From CALGLS01 sp047626155 (lineage in GTDB: Bacteria > Bacteroidota > Bacteroidia > Chitinophagales > Saprospiraceae), in assembly GCA_047626155.1 (NCBI GenBank), contig JBLHRR010000095.1, positions 1-21,455 on the forward strand: a stretch of 21,455 nucleotides of DNA, given 5' to 3'. Below, piece by piece: positions 1 through 6,378 of the stretch (the first letter of the stretch is position 1; the number at the start of each line of letters is the position of its first letter). A program made the position numbers and the translations under genes. The notes beneath the pieces are model-generated. The model made no database searches. It saw nothing but the letters and a program-made list of their open reading frames with translations, and was not told the origin of the DNA.

Positions 1-67
1 AGTGGGAAGTTGCATCAGTGGGAAGTTAATAGTTAAAGTTAACAGTTTAAGTAACTTAAAGTTACTT
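1..67. repeat. AT-rich low-complexity repeat cluster at the window edge
   Basis: Two direct copies of AGTGGGAAGTT lie at 1-11 and 17-27. They are followed by irregular AGTTAA-like units and a near-perfect palindrome, AAGTAACTT (49-57) against AAGTTACTT (59-67), which overlaps the permease stop codon at 62-64. It could act as a weak 3' end structure for that gene, but there is no T-run on the minus-strand side. The left end is cut by the window, so the full extent is unknown. Confidence 0.45.
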
Positions 68-1324
68 AGCCCTCATCGCTTCTACTGCATCCATACTTGA
101 AGCCTGCATTGCCGGAATCACTCCCGATAATATACCAATACAAGTAGACCAAACCAGGCCACTCACAATATTAGACGTAGAAAGATAAACAGAGAAACCA
201 ATATCCATAGCAGTAATGGCCTTCGTCAAGCCAAAGACAAAAGCGAGCCCTATCAAGCCACCTAGTAGACAGAGAATAATGGCTTCTATCAGAAATTCGA
301 GAAGAATGACATGTCGTTTTGCACCAAGCGCTTTTTTAATGCCAATGATATTGGTTCGCTCTTTTACAGAAACGAACATAATATTAGCCACACTAAAGAT
401 GCCCACCAGAATGGCGAAGCCCCCGATGATGAGGCCAATGGTATTCAGTACGCTAAATATAGATTGGAAAGCATCCTGCATGATGCTGATTTCATTGAGA
501 CCAAAATTGTCTTCTTCCCGTGGTTTTAATTTTCGGTGGCCTCGCAAGACTCCTGTTATATCGTCTTTGAGTTCTTCATTACTGACGCCCTCTGCTGCTT
601 TAACGGCGAGGGTGCTATTTCCATAGAGGCTGTTCGATTCGAGGTTGGCCATTTTCTTGGCCAGCTCAAAGGGAAGTATCATCGCATTATCGAAGTCCAT
701 GAAGCCGATAAGGCTCTCTCCTGCTTTTTCAATGACGCCAATCACCTGAAGTTTTCGACCCATTAGGCGAATGGTTTTGCCAACAGGCTCTATGGTTCCG
801 AATAGCTCCTCAGCAACGGTGTGTCCGATAATGACCTTTGGTGCGCCGTAATGATATTCCGTATTGGAAAAATACCGACCTTTTTCGAATTGAAGATCGT
901 AGATTTCCGCATATTCATAGGTGGTACCGCTACAAAGCACATTCTCTACACTATTGGATAGGTATTTGGCTGTCTTAAAGCCGAGAGTTACGTCAAAGTT
1001 GACGATATCCGCAGACTTTACTTTTTTATTGATCATTTTATAATCAGCAAAACTAGGATTGGGGCGGCGCAGAATTTTGACATAATTTTCATGTGGATTT
1101 TCCATCCAACTAAACTTGGAGACATAGACTACATCGGAACCAAGTTTCTTAATGTCTTCCATGATATTGTCTTCCAGAGAGTCTACAGCGGCTTGAACAC
1201 CGATGATACAGAAGATACCAATGGTAATACCCAGCAGAGATAGGAAGCTGCGTAATTTGTTGCCAGCCAGCTGTCCAAAAGCCTGGGCAATACTTTCTTT
1301 TATAACTTTTAGTATTAGAATCAC
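62..1324 (-). CDS. ABC transporter permease, MacB/FtsX family
   Basis: This is the membrane subunit of an ABC transporter of the MacB/LolCDE/FtsX type, which couples cytoplasmic ATP hydrolysis to work on periplasmic or outer-leaflet substrates. The order is typical: a cytoplasmic lead with NKLRSFLSLLGI, TM1 at about residues 27-48, a periplasmic MacB-type core domain at about 50-285, then three C-terminal helices at about 293-316, 340-366 and 385-406. The conserved KERTNIIGIKKALGAKR loop (321-337) follows TM2, and the protein ends in the familiar ASSMDAVEAMRAK tail. At 420 residues it is a normal length. The start is GTG at 1324; the next Met lies after TM1, so a GTG or other near-upstream start is needed. 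The partner ATPase is not in the window and may lie beyond the left edge, downstream of this gene. The substrate cannot be told from sequence. Confidence 0.93.
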   Translation of the reverse strand: MILILKVIKESIAQAFGQLAGNKLRSFLSLLGITIGIFCIIGVQAAVDSLEDNIMEDIKKLGSDVVYVSKFSWMENPHENYVKILRRPNPSFADYKMINKKVKSADIVNFDVTLGFKTAKYLSNSVENVLCSGTTYEYAEIYDLQFEKGRYFSNTEYHYGAPKVIIGHTVAEELFGTIEPVGKTIRLMGRKLQVIGVIEKAGESLIGFMDFDNAMILPFELAKKMANLESNSLYGNSTLAVKAAEGVSNEELKDDITGVLRGHRKLKPREEDNFGLNEISIMQDAFQSIFSVLNTIGLIIGGFAILVGIFSVANIMFVSVKERTNIIGIKKALGAKRHVILLEFLIEAIILCLLGGLIGLAFVFGLTKAITAMDIGFSVYLSTSNIVSGLVWSTCIGILSGVIPAMQASSMDAVEAMRAK

Positions 1325-1399
1325 AGATCGAAGCTACGATTTTACTATTAGGTGGCCTAATAGGGTCGATGAAAAATACAAATTACTCTGCCAAATTGT

Positions 1400-1407
1400 T
1401 ATCTTTG
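1400..1407 (+). promoter_or_regulatory. Bacteroidota-type -7 box for queA
   Basis: TATCTTTG fits the TAnnTTTG -7 consensus used by the Bacteroidota primary sigma factor. It lies 57 bp before the queA start, within the 140-bp divergent spacer shared with the permease gene. No TTG was found at the expected 19-20 bp upstream, so only the -7 half is supported. Confidence 0.5.
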
Positions 1408-1464
1408 CCCGTCTTTTGAAAAAATACAACCATAAAAAATTCTTTTACAGAAACTTATACATAT

Positions 1465-2529
1465 ATGCGTACCAAACTATCTCAATTTAAATTCGAACTA
1501 CCAGATGAACATATTGCTCAGTATCCTGCAAAGGAAAGAGACCAATCTAAATTGATGGTGGTTCACAGAGACAGCGGTAAAATAGAACACCGTGTGTTTA
1601 AGGACATCCTCGAATACTTTGATGATGGAGATTCTTTTATTTTTAACAATACAAAAGTATTCCCTGCTCGTTTATATGGCCGCAAGGAGAAGACAGGAGC
1701 AAAAATTGAGGTCTTTTTACTCAGAGAACTAAACCCAGAAATGCGTCTTTGGGATGTATTGGTTGATCCGGCTCGTAAAATACGGGTAGGAAACAAGTTG
1801 TATTTCAGTGATGAAAACGATGTAGATGTATTGGTGGCTGAAGTAGTAGATAATACTACTTCCAGAGGTAGAACCATCCGTTTTTTGGATGAATGTACCG
1901 TAGAGGAGTTTCACCAGAAACTTGGACTACTGGGAAATACGCCTTTGCCTAAATACATTTTGAGAGAAAGTGAGGAAATCGACAGAGTGCGTTACCAAAC
2001 GGTTTATGCCAAAGAAATGGGAGCAGTGGCTGCACCTACCGCTGGCTTGCACTTTAGCGAAGAGCTGTTGAAGCGATTGGAACTGAAAGGAGTACAGAAC
2101 GCTCAACTCACACTGCATGTTGGTTTAGGAACCTTCAGAGCCATTGAGGTAGAAGACTTGTCTAAGCACAAAATGGACGCGGAGTATTTTAAAATTCCAC
2201 AAGAAGCTGCAGAGTTGGTTAATAAATCTCTTAAAGCTAAAAAACAGGTTTGTGCTATTGGTACCACTTCCATGAGGTCTATCGAATCTGCCGTTTCAGC
2301 TGAATCTTTATTGAAGCAAGCAGAAGGTTGGACCAATAAATTTATTTATCCACCATTCGAATTTTCAATTGCGACAAGCATGGTTACTAATTTCCATTTG
2401 CCTAAGTCAAGCCTCTATATTATGGTTTGTGCTTTCGGTGGACAGGACTTGATGACAGAGGCTTATCAGCAAGCGATAAAGAAGAATTACCGCTTCTTCA
2501 GTTATGGTGATGCTATGTTGATTCTTTAG
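1465..2529 (+). CDS. queA: tRNA preQ1(34) S-adenosylmethionine ribosyltransferase-isomerase
   Basis: QueA transfers and isomerises the ribosyl part of S-adenosylmethionine onto preQ1 at tRNA position 34, giving epoxyqueuosine, the penultimate step of queuosine synthesis. It acts in the cytoplasm. At 354 residues it has the usual family length. Recognisable family blocks are FELPDEHIAQYPAKERDQSKL (from 10), FNNTKVFPARLYGRK (60-74), GAVAAPTAGLHFSEEL (186-201), HVGLGTFRAIE (218-228), GTTSMRSIES (266-275), TNFHLPKSSLYIMV (308-321) and YRFFSYGDAMLI (342-353). The start is ATG at 1465, which fits the N-terminus of the family. No other queuosine gene is adjacent. A -7 box stands upstream and a large hairpin about 125 bp downstream, so it is probably transcribed alone. 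Nothing appears broken or missing. Confidence 0.97.
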   Translation: MRTKLSQFKFELPDEHIAQYPAKERDQSKLMVVHRDSGKIEHRVFKDILEYFDDGDSFIFNNTKVFPARLYGRKEKTGAKIEVFLLRELNPEMRLWDVLVDPARKIRVGNKLYFSDENDVDVLVAEVVDNTTSRGRTIRFLDECTVEEFHQKLGLLGNTPLPKYILRESEEIDRVRYQTVYAKEMGAVAAPTAGLHFSEELLKRLELKGVQNAQLTLHVGLGTFRAIEVEDLSKHKMDAEYFKIPQEAAELVNKSLKAKKQVCAIGTTSMRSIESAVSAESLLKQAEGWTNKFIYPPFEFSIATSMVTNFHLPKSSLYIMVCAFGGQDLMTEAYQQAIKKNYRFFSYGDAMLIL

Positions 2530-2827
2530 AGAATATTAAAATCAGACTGGGTATTCCCAAATGTCATAGTTCCTTTAAACAGGAGATAAGGCGACGTATT
2601 TGGAATAATATCAAATCGGCCTTGTTAAATATTCTTTAAAAGAAATCACACTTTAAAGAGCTCAGAGTGCTTTGACTCGAAACAAACCGGGCAGAAGCAC
2701 GCTGAGCTCTTTTAGATATAAAAGAAAAATATTCGCTTAAGTAATTGGTAGTCAGTCCCTTGTGCTGTTTTTTCAATTAATTAAACTGGTCTGATTCTTA
2801 AAAAACCGTACTTAGAGGAATTGAAGC
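2530..2827. other. queA-DUF2795 intergenic, no gene seen
   Basis: No coding frame of substance is seen on either strand. The stretch holds a small hairpin just after queA (TGGG 2548-2551, CCCA 2556-2559) and the large hairpin at 2655-2712. The remainder, about 2713-2827, is AT-rich and shows no recognisable motif. Confidence 0.5.
2655..2712 (+). terminator. Large compound hairpin downstream of queA
   Basis: AAAGAGCTCAG (2655-2665) pairs perfectly with CTGAGCTCTTT (2702-2712). After one mismatch (A2666/G2701), GTGCTT (2667-2672) pairs with AAGCAC (2695-2700), and a short inner stem (2676-2679 with 2688-2691) closes an 8-nt loop. The stem begins with an A-run and ends TTTT, which suits an intrinsic terminator working in either direction, although the T-run is short. 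It sits 125 bp past the queA stop, which is unusually far. A structured 3' UTR or small RNA is an alternative. Confidence 0.6.
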
Positions 2828-2857
2828 TTGGATGTTTGGATATTTTTATTACTTTTG
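2828..2857 (+). promoter_or_regulatory. Bacteroidota promoter, TTG-N19-TACTTTTG
   Basis: TTG at 2828-2830 and TACTTTTG at 2850-2857 are separated by exactly 19 bp, matching the Bacteroidota -33/-7 consensus (TTG-N19-TAnnTTTG). This is the best promoter in the window. It predicts a leader of roughly 95 nt before the ATG at 2958. Confidence 0.7.
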
Positions 2858-2957
2858 CCGAAAATTAGGGTGTATTTGTTATGTCCTGATTTTGAGATTT
2901 TAAGTAGACAGTTGCGTCCTAGAACTACAAACGTATACTATTAAATTTTTAGAAAAC

Positions 2958-3179
2958 ATGTATTGGACATTAGAACTAGCTTCTCATTTAGAAGAAGCAC
3001 CGTGGCCCGCCACTAGAGACGAATTGATTGATTACGCTATTCGTTCGGGTACGCCGCTTGAAGTAATTGAAAACTTACAGCAATTGGAAGACGAAGGGGA
3101 AGTCTACGACAGTATCGAAGATATCTGGCCGGATTATCCACGTAAAGACGATTTCTTCTTTCACGAAGACGAATATTAA
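2958..3179 (+). CDS. Small acidic DUF2795-type protein
   Basis: This 73-residue protein resembles the DUF2795 family, small proteins of unknown biochemical role. Visible hallmarks are the PATRDELIDYAIRSG block (residues 18-32), where a short helix follows a 'P-A-T-K/R-D-E-L' turn, then the PLEVIENLQQLEDEGEVYDSIEDIWPDYP stretch. The protein is strongly acidic, with an aromatic/acidic tail FFFHEDEY, and has no signal peptide or membrane segment, so it should be cytoplasmic. It is preceded by a well-formed promoter with a roughly 95-nt leader and followed by a 20-bp stem terminator, so it appears to be an independent single-gene transcript. The start is ATG at 2958. No function can be assigned beyond the family name, and the family call is from memory of the motif rather than a search. 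Confidence 0.85.
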   Translation: MYWTLELASHLEEAPWPATRDELIDYAIRSGTPLEVIENLQQLEDEGEVYDSIEDIWPDYPRKDDFFFHEDEY

Positions 3180-3262
3180 TATCGACGATATAGCATTTTT
3201 TTAGATGTTGTTATATTATGTTTACTGTTGAGATCATCAACAAGTAGGCTGTGATAATCTAT

Positions 3263-3306
3263 GACAAAAGGTTTTGTTCGCCACTAGGCGGGCAAAACCT
3301 TTTGTC
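3263..3306. terminator. 20-bp stem hairpin terminator
   Basis: GACAAAAGGTTTTG (3263-3276) pairs perfectly with CAAAACCTTTTGTC (3293-3306). Two T-G wobbles and CGCC/GGCG continue the stem to an ACTA tetraloop (3283-3286), giving about 20 continuous pairs. It lies 84 bp after the DUF2795 stop. There is only a weak T-run (GTTTCTG) after it, but the stem has its own A- and T-rich flanks. The rest of the 313-bp gap to the next gene shows no coding frame. A TATTTG at 3432-3437 is only a weak -7 candidate. Confidence 0.7.
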
Positions 3307-3492
3307 GTTTCTGTAACAGTGCTTTTTGTTTTTTAACGTTCATCAGGTAACTATTTTCGCTGGAGCCCGTTGATTTAAACGCAGATATTTGTGACATCCC
3401 TTTTTTAGAACTACATTAGACAAATTACAAATATTTGCTCTATGTATTTAGGGAGGAGAGAGAGTAAGGCTTGAAAAGTTACACTTCAACAT

Positions 3493-5052
3493 TTGTCAAA
3501 GAATCTAAAACCTAAATTAGGAGAGATGAAGAACTTAATAGAAATTTCAAAGATTGTTACTAAAAAGAAGGTTAAGAAAATTGAGATTTTCGATGACCAT
3601 TCTTTAAAACATAAGAACTCAAAATTCAATGAGTTCTATGAAGCGTTAATGAGCAACAAGTTCAGAAATGACAGAGATGCCGCTTCTTTCCTCTATAGTT
3701 GTAGTCCTACGGATGACAAATACCGTCAATTAAAATCACGTTTCCGTAAACGACTACTGAACACCCTTTTCTTCCTGGATGTCAACTTACCTTCCACTTC
3801 CAGCTACGATAGAGCTTATTTTTCTTGTAACAAAGACTGGACACTGGTGAAAATATTATTGTCTAACAGCGCTAATATCACGGCAGGTGCTCTGGCTCGT
3901 CAGATACTGACAACCGCGCTGAAGTTCAAATTCGCAGATGTCATCGTCAACTGTTCCCGCATACTAAGAAGAGGATCAGCAGAGATAGGAGATGAAAAGG
4001 CTTACGAAAGTTACGATGAAAATATCAAGCAATATCAGAATGTACTAGATGCAGAAATTAGATCAGAGGAGCTGTACCAGCGGGTGATCATGAATTACTA
4101 TCAGCCAAAAGCAAAGATCACCTTGTTGAAAGACCAGATAGATACTTATTGTAATTCTCTTGTTGGATTATCTGAGATTTACGAAAGCCCCATTGTTTTT
4201 TACAGCATGTATCTGGTATGGGCTTATCGTTACGAAATGGTACAGGATTATGGAGCCGTTTTAGAAATTTGTAATCGAGCAGAAAAATATATCGAAGACA
4301 ATCCAACTTATTACCAAGATGATAAATTGTCTACTTTCCAACTCAAAAAGATGTCGGCTTACCTACACCTTCGCGATTGGAAGAATGGAAAGATCAATGC
4401 AGAGAAATGCTTACAGTCTTTCCCGGAAGGTAGCGAGTCCTGGTTCAATTTTATGGAGTACTATATTCTCCTGGCCATTCATACGGACAATTACATCAAT
4501 GCGTTGGCAGTATACAACATTGCAACAGGAAACAACAAGTTCAAGAAGTTGGGGAGTAATATAAAAGAGAAATGGAAAATTTATGATGTCTATCTCAATT
4601 ACATTATAGAATCAAAAGGAGAGTCTAATCCTGTGTTGCTAACCCAACGTCGTAAGCCGTTAAAGACCAGTCAATTTATTAAAGACTCGGTTTTATATGC
4701 CAAAGAGCAACGCATCTTCACGGTACTAATGGTGATTGGCCAGCTGCTCTTTATCTTAGAAAAGAAAGGCTACAGTGCCGCATCGGAAAGAATTGACCGT
4801 TTGAAAAATTATGCTAACCGTCAACTCAAAAAAGAAGAGTACTACAGAACCATTCAGTTCATTCGTCTCCTCCAGCAATTGGCGAAAGCAGAATACGATG
4901 TTGAGCAACTCAGTAATACAGAAAAATATTACAACCGATTAATCGAAACGCCTTTTTACTACAGAGGCCTCATCCCTGAGTTGGAAGTGATCCCTTATGA
5001 AAAACTTTGGAACATGATATTGGCCAGAGTAAGCAAAGGAATTCCTATTTAG
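3493..5052 (+). CDS. Conserved-looking helical protein of unknown function (TPR-like)
   Basis: Not recognised. The 519-residue product has no signal peptide and no convincing membrane helix, so it is probably cytoplasmic. It opens with a Lys-rich segment (KKKVKKIEIFDDHSLKHKNSK, about 24-44), followed by RDAASFLYSCSPTDDKYRQLKSRFRKRLLNTLFF (about 60-93), which looks like a basic helical module. The remaining 400 residues are almost all helix, with many paired aromatic and Leu positions spaced like tetratricopeptide-type repeats (for example YHLR-DW-KNGKINAEKCL and FNFMEYYILLAIHTDNYINALAVYNIATG). That suggests a superhelical scaffold; this is inference. The TTG at 3493 gives MSKNLKPKLGEMKN; an ATG at 3526 (Met12), preceded by AGGAGAG, is the alternative start. 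It is isolated between two hairpins. Operon clues are absent. Confidence 0.85.
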   Translation: MSKNLKPKLGEMKNLIEISKIVTKKKVKKIEIFDDHSLKHKNSKFNEFYEALMSNKFRNDRDAASFLYSCSPTDDKYRQLKSRFRKRLLNTLFFLDVNLPSTSSYDRAYFSCNKDWTLVKILLSNSANITAGALARQILTTALKFKFADVIVNCSRILRRGSAEIGDEKAYESYDENIKQYQNVLDAEIRSEELYQRVIMNYYQPKAKITLLKDQIDTYCNSLVGLSEIYESPIVFYSMYLVWAYRYEMVQDYGAVLEICNRAEKYIEDNPTYYQDDKLSTFQLKKMSAYLHLRDWKNGKINAEKCLQSFPEGSESWFNFMEYYILLAIHTDNYINALAVYNIATGNNKFKKLGSNIKEKWKIYDVYLNYIIESKGESNPVLLTQRRKPLKTSQFIKDSVLYAKEQRIFTVLMVIGQLLFILEKKGYSAASERIDRLKNYANRQLKKEEYYRTIQFIRLLQQLAKAEYDVEQLSNTEKYYNRLIETPFYYRGLIPELEVIPYEKLWNMILARVSKGIPI

Positions 5053-5069
5053 GCCCTTTGAATATAACA

Positions 5070-5091
5070 CCCGACCGCCGACGCAGTCGGG
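5070..5091 (+). terminator. Short GC hairpin after the 519-residue gene
   Basis: CCCGAC (5070-5075) pairs with GTCGGG (5086-5091) around a 10-nt loop, 18 bp beyond the stop codon. No T-run follows, so it probably acts together with the stronger hairpin just downstream. Confidence 0.4.
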
Positions 5092-5102
5092 CTGGTCAAA
5101 AG

Positions 5103-5141
5103 AAAAGATCAAAGTCTCGAAATAGGCTTTGGTCTTTTTTT
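5103..5141 (+). terminator. Rho-independent terminator
   Basis: AAAAGATCAAAG (5103-5114) pairs with CTTTGGTCTTTT (5127-5138) with one T-G wobble and a 12-nt loop. The stem runs directly into a T-run ending at 5141. It sits about 50 bp past the stop of the 519-residue gene and separates it from cmk. Confidence 0.75.
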
Positions 5142-5245
5142 ATTGGTAAATAGTTCATATCTCCCCTCTCGCGTCCTAAGCGGATATGGTATTTTGGTAA
5201 ATTCAATGAGCGCTTATTTTTTATGTAAAATCTATCATTATTGAC

Positions 5246-5253
5246 TAACTTTG
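5246..5253 (+). promoter_or_regulatory. Bacteroidota-type -7 box for cmk
   Basis: TAACTTTG matches TAnnTTTG and ends 22 bp before the cmk start, predicting a very short leader. At the -33 position there is TTATG rather than a clean TTG, so the upstream half is weak. Confidence 0.55.
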
Positions 5254-5275
5254 CGAGGTAAATAAAATACATACC

Positions 5276-5965
5276 TTGAAGAAGATAATCATAGCAATAG
5301 ATGGCCACTCCTCCTGCGGCAAGAGCACTCTAGCTCAACAACTCGCAGACGAACTTTCCTATACCTACATCAGCTCCGGCAAAATGTATCGGGCGGTCAC
5401 TCTTTATTTTTTGGAAAACAAGATTGATTACCATCAATCAGATGCTGTAGCCAAAGCACTGACAGAAATAAATATTCATTTCGAAAAAGAAAATGGAGAT
5501 GATATTACTTACTTGAATGGTAAAAAGGTAGAAAAAGAAATCGTGAGCATGCCTGTTGCAAATCACGTCAGTCCGGTGGCAACTATCTCTGCGGTACGTA
5601 GAGCTATGGTCGCTTTACAGCAAAAGATGGGAGTAGGTAAAGGAATTGTTATGGATGGCCGGGACATTGGGAGCGTTGTCTTCAAAGACGCAGAGCTGAA
5701 GTTGTTCCTTACTGCTGACCCAGATGTACGCGCTCAACGTAGATATGAGGAACTTAAAGGAAAAGGTCAGGAGGTGGTCGTGGCTGAAGTAAAAAAGAAT
5801 TTACTCGATAGAGACCATATCGATTCCAACAGGGCAGACAGTCCCTTGCTGAAAGCTTCAGAGGCTGTATTAATAGATAACTCTAACTTGAGCCGCCCGG
5901 AGCAGTTGGCGATGGTGTTGGCGCTGGTGGAACTTAGAAAGGAGGCGTTCTTCCCTGTAAATTGA
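5276..5965 (+). CDS. cmk: Cytidylate kinase
   Basis: CMP kinase phosphorylates CMP and dCMP with ATP, an essential cytoplasmic step of pyrimidine nucleotide supply. The 229-residue protein is standard length. It shows the P-loop GHSSCGKS (10-17), the SSGKMYRA nucleotide-binding block (33-40), NHVSPVATISAVRR (96-109), the VMDGRDIGSVVF core (125-136), the FLTADPDVRAQRR segment (144-156) and the RDHIDSNRADSPL lid motif (179-191). The start is TTG at 5276: no in-frame ATG lies upstream, and the P-loop begins only nine residues in, so a later start would remove it. The gene has its own -7 box and is separated from the previous gene by a terminator. It converges on the giant peptidase gene with a 413-bp spacer between. 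No sign of damage. Confidence 0.97.
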   Translation: MKKIIIAIDGHSSCGKSTLAQQLADELSYTYISSGKMYRAVTLYFLENKIDYHQSDAVAKALTEINIHFEKENGDDITYLNGKKVEKEIVSMPVANHVSPVATISAVRRAMVALQQKMGVGKGIVMDGRDIGSVVFKDAELKLFLTADPDVRAQRRYEELKGKGQEVVVAEVKKNLLDRDHIDSNRADSPLLKASEAVLIDNSNLSRPEQLAMVLALVELRKEAFFPVN

Positions 5966-6024
5966 ATTAATTACAAAATATATTAATGGAGTAGTGCATT
6001 AGGTGCTTTATCCGTGAATCTACG

Positions 6025-6326
6025 GATATGGCATATCCAAACCCAAAGATCGAAGATCGCAGGGAGATATGTCATATCAGAGGAGGAACCGTTTGAAATG
6101 CGATTGCCGCTGCGCCCTCTCAACGGTCGCTCGGTAAATGCGCTAGCATTTCAACCGAGTCAGTTGGTGGTCTCTGGCCATTTCTCGTTGTAATGTTTCT
6201 TTTAAAAAAAGAATAATGAGTTTAATATAGCGCTTGTAATCTATTTGTTTTTTTTGATAAGTGGCCAGAGGTCACGAGCTGAATCGGGCGATTGTGCGTT
6301 TTATTGAGTTGCCGATATGCCATATT
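6025..6326. repeat. Three copies of palindrome GATATGNCATATY
   Basis: GATATGGCATATC lies at 6025-6037, GATATGTCATATC at 6066-6078 and GATATGCCATATT at 6314-6326. The first two are perfect odd-length palindromes with a variable centre base. The first is embedded in a slightly longer arm (GGATATG/CATATCC, 6024-6038). They may be binding sites, repeat-family ends or transcript 3' structures; no role is established. Confidence 0.55.
6130..6159. terminator. Stable hairpin in the cmk / giant-gene convergent region
   Basis: CTCGGT (6130-6135) and AAATGC (6136-6141) pair with ACCGAG (6154-6159) and GCATTT (6146-6151) around a GCTA loop, with only a two-base CA bulge at 6152-6153. It is a plausible bidirectional transcript end, although no long T-run follows on either strand. 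Confidence 0.45.
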
Positions 6327-6378
6327 TTGCCAACGCCTTTTCCCTCACTTAATAGGACATATCTTTAGTAGGCCATTG

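Larger units (their letters stand above)
5966..6378. other. Convergent intergenic region rich in inverted repeats
   Basis: This is the 413 bp between cmk (plus) and the giant gene (minus), with no coding frame that stands up. It contains three 13-bp GATATGNCATATY palindromes, a 12-bp stem hairpin at 6130-6159, a TTGAAATGC (6093-6101) / GCATTTCAA (6146-6154) inverted repeat, and CTCTGGCCA (6172-6180) against TGGCCAGAG (6262-6270) across 81 bp. Some of these should end transcription from both sides; others are unexplained. Confidence 0.55.

Noticed and set aside
216..766. Plus-strand frames opposite the ABC permease
   Set aside because: They are antisense to a clear MacB/FtsX-type gene, with low-complexity or basic translations and no family resemblance.
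3425..3437. AATATTTG as the promoter of the 519-residue gene
   Set aside because: It departs from TAnnTTTG at the key first bases and has no properly spaced TTG upstream; only a weak possibility, so not listed as a feature.
6025..6078. GATATG palindromes as promoter operators for cmk or the giant gene
   Set aside because: They lie downstream of both genes in a convergent spacer, so control of initiation of either is not supported.
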